From an uncultured Bacilli bacterium (GTDB taxonomy: Bacteria; Bacillota_I; Bacilli_A; RF39; UBA660), in contig CAKOIQ010000013.1 in NCBI GenBank assembly GCA_934086935.1, positions 1 to 25,881 on the forward strand: a DNA stretch of 25,881 nt, written 5' to 3'. How positions within the stretch are numbered: the first letter of the stretch is position 1; each line of letters opens with the position of its first letter. Under the pieces are notes generated by a model that did no database searches, was not told where the DNA came from, and saw nothing but the letters and a program-made list of their open reading frames with translations. The position numbers were made by a program, and so were the translations under genes. Shown in pieces: positions 21,310-25,881 of this stretch.

Positions 21310-24300
21310 ATGAAAAAGAATATTAAATTGTTAATTTCTATTTTTTCAATATTATTTTTATTCATAACCTCTATTTCTTTATCGTATAGTTACTTTGTTT
21401 CTGAAGGTGAAAAATCTGAAAGTCAATCAACTATTTATGCACAAGGTGCAACTTTATCAATTACATATGAATCAGCAGATATTATTTTTAAATCAAAAAT
21501 ATATCCAAGAAAAGAAGAGTGGGCTACAAAAACATTTACAGTTACAGGTGATAATACTTCACCATTAAAAATGAATTATTATGCAGGAATGGATGTTGAA
21601 GCAAGTAATTTCCCTGATGGAGCTTTAACTTATACTTTAAATGGAAGTAAGGAAGATACCGGAAGTACTTTAATACCTAACGTTACATCAGGAAGTATTC
21701 CGGGTGGTAAAAGTAAAGTATATTTTGGTATTGGACAATTTGTCAAAGGAACAGCTGTTCACACTTATGTTTTAAAAATATTTTATCCTGATTTAGACAT
21801 TGTTCAAAATGACGAACAAGGTTCAAGTTTTAAAGCAAAATTATTTATTGAACAAGCCGGAACAGGTGAGTTAACTAATAAACAATTAGATAAAATTGAG
21901 TTAACTACAAAACCAAGTAAACTTACGTATATATCAGGTGAAAATTTTGACCCAACTGGTATGGTCATAACTGCCTACTACACAGATGGTACTAATAAAA
22001 CGGTAACCAACTATGAGTTATCAGACAACTTAAATTTAAAGACCGGTCAAAACTTAATTAGAATTTCTTATACTGAAGACTTGATTACAAGAACCGTAAC
22101 TCTTCCAGTAAACGCAACAAATAGCTTAACTGGTATAACGATTAGTAATCCACCATCTAAGACAACTTACATCGCCGGTGAGAATTTTGACTCGACTGGT
22201 ATGGAAGTAACAGCATCATATCAAAATGGTACTTCAAAAGTTGTTACTGGTTATCGTGTTTCAAATAACAAAAATTTAGTTAAAGGGCAAACCTACGTAA
22301 CAGTTATATACAGTGAAAATGGTGAAACTAAATCGGCTAAACAAACAATTACTGTAACCAACGACATGACAGGAATTTTAGTAACAGCTCCACCAAATAA
22401 AACAACATACTCTGTAGGAGAAACATTTGATTCAACTGGAATGATAATTTCTGCTAAATATCAAAATGGTTCAACACAAGTAATAACAGGTTATACTATT
22501 ACTGATGGTACAATAACCGAAGGACAAACTTATGTAACAATTTCTTATAAAGATACAGCAACAAATAAAACATTTACAACAACCCAAAACATTTTTATTG
22601 GCACAGCTGCTAAAACTCTTCAAAGTATTTCAATAACAACACCGCCAACTAAAATTGTTTATGCACCATCAACTGCATTTCAAACAGAAGGAATGGTTGT
22701 AACTGCTCATTATTCAGATGGTACAAGTAAAGAAGTAACGGATTACACAGTAACAAACGGTTCATCATTAACATCAAGTCAAACTAGTGTAACAATTTCT
22801 TATACCGAAAATGATATAACAGTCACAACTACCCAAGATATAACCATTGATGGTCAAGGTCCAACAATTACCTTAACAGAGACACCAACTTACAATAACA
22901 GTTCAAGCACTACTTGGGCAAAGAGTGTAACAATATCTGGAACTGCATCAGATGTATCCGGAGTTTCAACAACAAAGTATTGCTCAACTACATCAACAAC
23001 TTGTACGCCAACCAATACATTATCTAATGCAACATCATTTTCATTAAGCATTGGAAATACATCAAGTGCTATAAGATATTGTTTCCAATCAACCGATAAA
23101 TTAGGAAACTCTTCTGCAGTAAAATGTTCAACAGCTTATAAAGTTGATAATGTTTCACCAAGTGGCTCATCAGCAATTGCATCATCTTCTCAAAATACTG
23201 CTAAAACATGGTATAAGAGTTTGAGTATCAGTATAACCGGAACCGATTCCGTCAGTGGTATTAACAATATTAAATATTGCATTACAACATCAACAACTTG
23301 TACACCAAGTACAACATATACATCGGCTGTTTCTTTAAGTAGTAATACAAGTGCTCAAAAAATATGTTATAAAGTTACAGACAATGCTTATAATGTATCT
23401 TCAACAACATGTACAAGTTCATATAAAATAGATACTACAGCACCAACTGCAGTAGTTAATACTCCAACAACAGTAGCGGGAACCTATGGTTGGTATAAAT
23501 CAGTTAAATTAAATTTTGGTATAACTGAAAAAGTATCTGGTGTAGCATCATTAAAATATTGTTTAACAACAAATTCTACATGTACCCCAACAACTGCTTA
23601 TACAGGATTTACATCTGGAACAACATCTTTAACCTCATATACGTATACATTACCAAATACGGCCACTGCTCAAAGATTATGTATTCAAGTTACTGACGTA
23701 GCTGATAATGCGTCTTCAGTAGTATGTTCGGATGCATATTCTATTGATTCAACCGTGCCTACAGTAACTGGAAGTGCTGTAACTTCAGGATATAATAACG
23801 GCTGGTATAAATCAGTTGGTTATCAAGCAACAGCATCAGAAACATATAGTGGAATCTATGCAATGTACTACTGTACAACTGCAAGTTCCTCATGTGTACC
23901 GAGTACAGCCTATACCAGCGGAACCTATATATATGGTTCAGGTTCAAGTACAAAGTTCTGCTTTAACGCTGTTGACTGGGCCGGAAACACATCAAGCACT
24001 CACTGTTCAGGATCTTACAGTATCGATACAGTCCCACCAATAATATATGATGGCGTAAAAAGTGGAACGAACATAGTTACAGATGTTATTGATAATGAAA
24101 GTGGTGTCGCTTATAGTTGTTTAAGCACGTCCTCAACTTCATGTACAGGAGGATGGAATGCATTTTCATCATATTCAAATGCAACTCAGGCAACATATTC
24201 AATTAGTACAGCCGGCTCATATTATGTTCATTTCAGAGATGCAGTAGGTAACGAATCATATAGTTCCAAAGCTGTAACATTTACCTGCAATACATCATCA

Positions 24301-24828
24301 GCTGAAATAGCTCCATATATTTACTACACAAGAACATTTAAAAATGGTTCGCTAGATACATCTATGGGTATAAATCAAGTAAATGACGGTGGTGGTTATG
24401 TCTTTGCCGGATACACCGGAGGTAATATTTACGTAGGACAAGGATCAATAAGTGTTACTTCACCAGCATGCTATTGGAGAATGTATTTTCCAGGTGCTGG
24501 AACCGATAATACAAATGGAGAAACTAATATTGCCGTTACTTTAGATAATAATGATGATTCAAGTTTATATCAATTAAAAGGTGATTATGGTTCAGCAGCC
24601 TACAATCGTAAAAATGCTTATTTCCGAATAGGATTAGCTGTTATTTCTAGTGATTGTGGTGTCAATACAGCTTGTTTTTCTGCATCTTTACCTGCTGGAA
24701 CTAGATATTTATATTTATATCATAATTCCATGGCTACTGCTTATAATAACAACGCTTCTTACTCATCACTATGGGTTGGTGGCGAAAGTGAAGGACATGG
24801 TGTTATAAGATATCGAACCTTATCATAA
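21310..24828 (+). CDS. Large SipW-type surface protein with Ig-like and Cys-rich repeats
   Basis: The 1172-residue exported protein has: a signal segment (1-28) ending SLSYSYFVS, the SipW-type pattern; a TasA-like domain (about 30-190) homologous to the protein at 2753 (TKTFTVTGDNTSPLKMNY); four group-3 bacterial Ig-like domains (about 193-515), each with TYxxGExFDxTGM; five Ser/Thr-rich repeats with paired Cys (about 518-990); and a C-terminal domain (993-1172) with four further Cys. There is no LPXTG or transmembrane tail, so attachment is unclear; assembly through the N-terminal domain is one option. The Ig and Thr-rich repeats suggest an adhesin or stalk. The start has AAAGGAG. It is transcribed away from the murT-like gene. 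Confidence 0.85.
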   Translation: MKKNIKLLISIFSILFLFITSISLSYSYFVSEGEKSESQSTIYAQGATLSITYESADIIFKSKIYPRKEEWATKTFTVTGDNTSPLKMNYYAGMDVEASNFPDGALTYTLNGSKEDTGSTLIPNVTSGSIPGGKSKVYFGIGQFVKGTAVHTYVLKIFYPDLDIVQNDEQGSSFKAKLFIEQAGTGELTNKQLDKIELTTKPSKLTYISGENFDPTGMVITAYYTDGTNKTVTNYELSDNLNLKTGQNLIRISYTEDLITRTVTLPVNATNSLTGITISNPPSKTTYIAGENFDSTGMEVTASYQNGTSKVVTGYRVSNNKNLVKGQTYVTVIYSENGETKSAKQTITVTNDMTGILVTAPPNKTTYSVGETFDSTGMIISAKYQNGSTQVITGYTITDGTITEGQTYVTISYKDTATNKTFTTTQNIFIGTAAKTLQSISITTPPTKIVYAPSTAFQTEGMVVTAHYSDGTSKEVTDYTVTNGSSLTSSQTSVTISYTENDITVTTTQDITIDGQGPTITLTETPTYNNSSSTTWAKSVTISGTASDVSGVSTTKYCSTTSTTCTPTNTLSNATSFSLSIGNTSSAIRYCFQSTDKLGNSSAVKCSTAYKVDNVSPSGSSAIASSSQNTAKTWYKSLSISITGTDSVSGINNIKYCITTSTTCTPSTTYTSAVSLSSNTSAQKICYKVTDNAYNVSSTTCTSSYKIDTTAPTAVVNTPTTVAGTYGWYKSVKLNFGITEKVSGVASLKYCLTTNSTCTPTTAYTGFTSGTTSLTSYTYTLPNTATAQRLCIQVTDVADNASSVVCSDAYSIDSTVPTVTGSAVTSGYNNGWYKSVGYQATASETYSGIYAMYYCTTASSSCVPSTAYTSGTYIYGSGSSTKFCFNAVDWAGNTSSTHCSGSYSIDTVPPIIYDGVKSGTNIVTDVIDNESGVAYSCLSTSSTSCTGGWNAFSSYSNATQATYSISTAGSYYVHFRDAVGNESYSSKAVTFTCNTSSAEIAPYIYYTRTFKNGSLDTSMGINQVNDGGGYVFAGYTGGNIYVGQGSISVTSPACYWRMYFPGAGTDNTNGETNIAVTLDNNDDSSLYQLKGDYGSAAYNRKNAYFRIGLAVISSDCGVNTACFSASLPAGTRYLYLYHNSMATAYNNNASYSSLWVGGESEGHGVIRYRTLS
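21886..22857 (+). repeat. Four tandem bacterial Ig-like (Big_3-type) domains
   Basis: Units begin near residues 193, 273, 353 and 437 of the surface protein, about 80 residues apart. Each has a Pro-Pro/Pro-Ser start, TY or VY, GExFDxTGM (the fourth has STAFQTEGM), an AxYxxGxxxxVxxY strand and a final VTISY-type strand. Confidence 0.8.
22858..24285 (+). repeat. Five tandem Cys-paired repeats in the surface protein
   Basis: Units of about 85-105 residues start near residues 518, 614, 707, 816 and 907. The common core is WYKS (AKS in unit 1), a VSGI-type segment, KYC-x-TTS-x-TCTP, then C-x5-D-x3-N-x-S and a final C before YxID. The fifth is shortened, keeping the SCLSTSSTSC part. Each full unit has four Cys, suited to two disulfides. 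Confidence 0.75.
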
Positions 24829-24858
24829 AAGATTTGACAATATTCAAATCTTTTTTTT
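24827..24858 (+). terminator. Intrinsic terminator of the surface protein gene
   Basis: AAAAGATTTG (24827-24836) pairs with CAAATCTTTT (24845-24854), and further T follow. Confidence 0.88.
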
Positions 24859-24869
24859 ATGATAAATGT

Positions 24870-24898
24870 TTGAAATATACTAATCTTTATAGTATAAT
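24870..24898 (+). promoter_or_regulatory. Promoter of the ftsA-like gene
   Basis: TTGAAA (24870-24875), a 17-base spacer and TATAAT (24893-24898). Confidence 0.8.
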
Positions 24899-24921
24899 CT
24901 TTCTAGAGAATAAGGGATATT

Positions 24922-25881
24922 ATGAGAAAAATATATACGTCTTTAGACATAGGATCAAATTATATAAAATTAATAGTAGGAGAGTTTATAAATCATAAAC
25001 TTAATATTTTATGTGCAATAAAAGGCATCACTAGAGGATTTTACTATAATCAAATTACTGATGAAGATAAATTAATTAAAAGTATTAATGCTGTATTAGA
25101 AGAAGCAGAACTTGAATTAAACTTTAAAATTAAAAATGTTATTTTAAATATTCCTACTGATTATAATGAATTTACAGTTACAGATGCTACCAATGAAATA
25201 ACAAATGAAGAAAAAACTGTAGAAAGCAATGATATTGTCAAAGTATTACAAGCAAGTAGTTACAATCGTGTCAAACCCAATGATGAGTTAATCGGTACCA
25301 TTCCTATTATGTTCAAAGTAGGAGATTATGAAACAGAGTCACCAATCAATAAAAAAGGTAAAAATATTTCTGTTAAAAGTGTTTTAATTTCAACCGATAA
25401 GAAAAAAGTATACGATTTAGTTAAATTAGTTCAAAAATGTAATTTAGAAGTAGTAGATATTACCACAACAGGAATGACCGATTACTATAATTTTAAAACC
25501 CCTGAACTAGATAGTAAAAATGTTATAGTAGTAAATCTTGGAGATTCATCAACAAATATAAGTGTTTATAGTAAAGGAATTTATATTAATAATATAACTT
25601 TAGATCAGGGTGGTTATGAGATTGACAAAGCTATCTCAGAAACATACAATGTAAGAAGAAAAGATGCAAATTACCTAAAAGAAAACCTAGCTTTAGCATC
25701 AATAAAAAATGCCGATGTTAAAGAAACATTAACGGTGGTTAATAAATTAGGCGAAGAAATTATTATAAATCAATATGAAATAACTACTTTAGTAGCAAAA
25801 ATGATTGAAGATATACTAAAATTAGTCAAAAAGAACGTAAACCTCTTAACAAAAAAGGAAATTAGTTATATAATTATAACA
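24922..25881 (+). CDS. ftsA: FtsA-like cell division ATPase, 3' end outside the window
   Basis: The first 320 codons are present. The phosphate-1 motif is SLDIGSNYIKLIVGE (7-21), near the FtsA form SLDIGTSNTKVIVGE. An SHS2-like 1C region follows, with IGTIPIMFKV and ISVKSVLISTDKKKVYDLV, and then VVDITTTGMTDYY. The phosphate-2 segment is VVNLGDSSTNISVY, where FtsA normally has VDIGGGTT, so an Asp is replaced by Asn and the Gly run is altered. FtsA tethers FtsZ to the membrane. The C-terminal amphipathic helix lies beyond the window. The ribosome binding site is a weak AAGGGAT. It could be an FtsA paralogue; ftsZ cannot be seen. Confidence 0.75.
   Translation, partial: MRKIYTSLDIGSNYIKLIVGEFINHKLNILCAIKGITRGFYYNQITDEDKLIKSINAVLEEAELELNFKIKNVILNIPTDYNEFTVTDATNEITNEEKTVESNDIVKVLQASSYNRVKPNDELIGTIPIMFKVGDYETESPINKKGKNISVKSVLISTDKKKVYDLVKLVQKCNLEVVDITTTGMTDYYNFKTPELDSKNVIVVNLGDSSTNISVYSKGIYINNITLDQGGYEIDKAISETYNVRRKDANYLKENLALASIKNADVKETLTVVNKLGEEIIINQYEITTLVAKMIEDILKLVKKNVNLLTKKEISYIIIT

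Noticed and set aside
23816..24043. Plus-strand open frame inside the surface protein repeats
   Set aside because: It arises from repeated Ser/Thr codons in another frame, with no start signals.
1..25881. tRNA or rRNA genes, CRISPR arrays, insertion sequences or prophage genes
   Set aside because: I looked for cloverleaf-like segments, regularly spaced repeats, transposase or integrase motifs and found none; the only tandem repeats are within the surface protein gene.

Overview
The window is very AT-rich DNA with short intergenic gaps. It carries strong AGGAGG-type ribosome binding sites, TTGaca/TGnTATAAT promoters and two T-box leaders, which points to a low-GC member of the Bacillota (Bacilli). 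TGA ends trmB and tryptophan is written TGG, so the code is the standard one and not the Mycoplasma code. A peptidoglycan apparatus (a MurJ/SpoVB-type flippase, a MurT/GatD-like pair, a lytic transglycosylase and an FtsA-like protein) shows a walled cell. A Cse60-family gene and a CotY/CotZ-family coat protein suggest an endospore former or a recent descendant of one. The species cannot be named from this sequence.

Layout. 1-144: a perfect leftward promoter and the 5' part of a leftward RNA that can form a pseudoknot. 274-2679: a GH31 glycosidase. 2753-3325: the first of three exported proteins sharing a SipW/TasA-type N-terminus. 3333-6310: a leucine T-box followed by a small membrane protein and leuS. 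6449-7406: the second family member, broken by a deletion and a nonsense codon. 7485-8597: a membrane protein with a long acidic tail and a zinc ribbon. 8680-9844: tdk and tmk, for thymidine salvage. 9966-11806: cse60 and a lipid flippase, converging on a Met/Asn-rich protein at 11803-12117. 12176-14961: trmB, a lipoprotein, a disordered protein, a DUF948-like membrane protein and a YtxH-like protein. 15011-16814: a very short T-box leader followed by dut and tyrS. 16875-18255: a DUF1292-like protein and a membrane-anchored transglycosylase. 18269-18580 (-): a membrane-anchored EIIB-like domain without its phosphorylatable Cys. 18687-19151: the coat protein. 19163-21197 (-): gatD-like and murT-like genes. 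21310-24828: the third family member, a 1172-residue surface protein with Ig-like and Cys-rich repeats. 24922 to the end: a partial ftsA-like gene.

Working together. tdk/tmk/dut handle thymidine nucleotides. The flippase, MurT/GatD-like pair, transglycosylase and FtsA-like protein serve wall growth and division. Cse60, the coat protein and perhaps the Met/Asn-rich protein belong to spore formation. The three SipW-type proteins form a dispersed surface family.

The most unusual points are these: a GatD-like protein lacking both the nucleophile Cys and the catalytic His, beside a MurT-like protein lacking one zinc Cys; a T-box leader for dut-tyrS with an extremely reduced Stem I; an EIIB-like domain with Asn in place of the active Cys; a decayed family member whose lesion matches a 35-bp loss between short direct repeats; and the pseudoknotted leftward RNA at the left edge.
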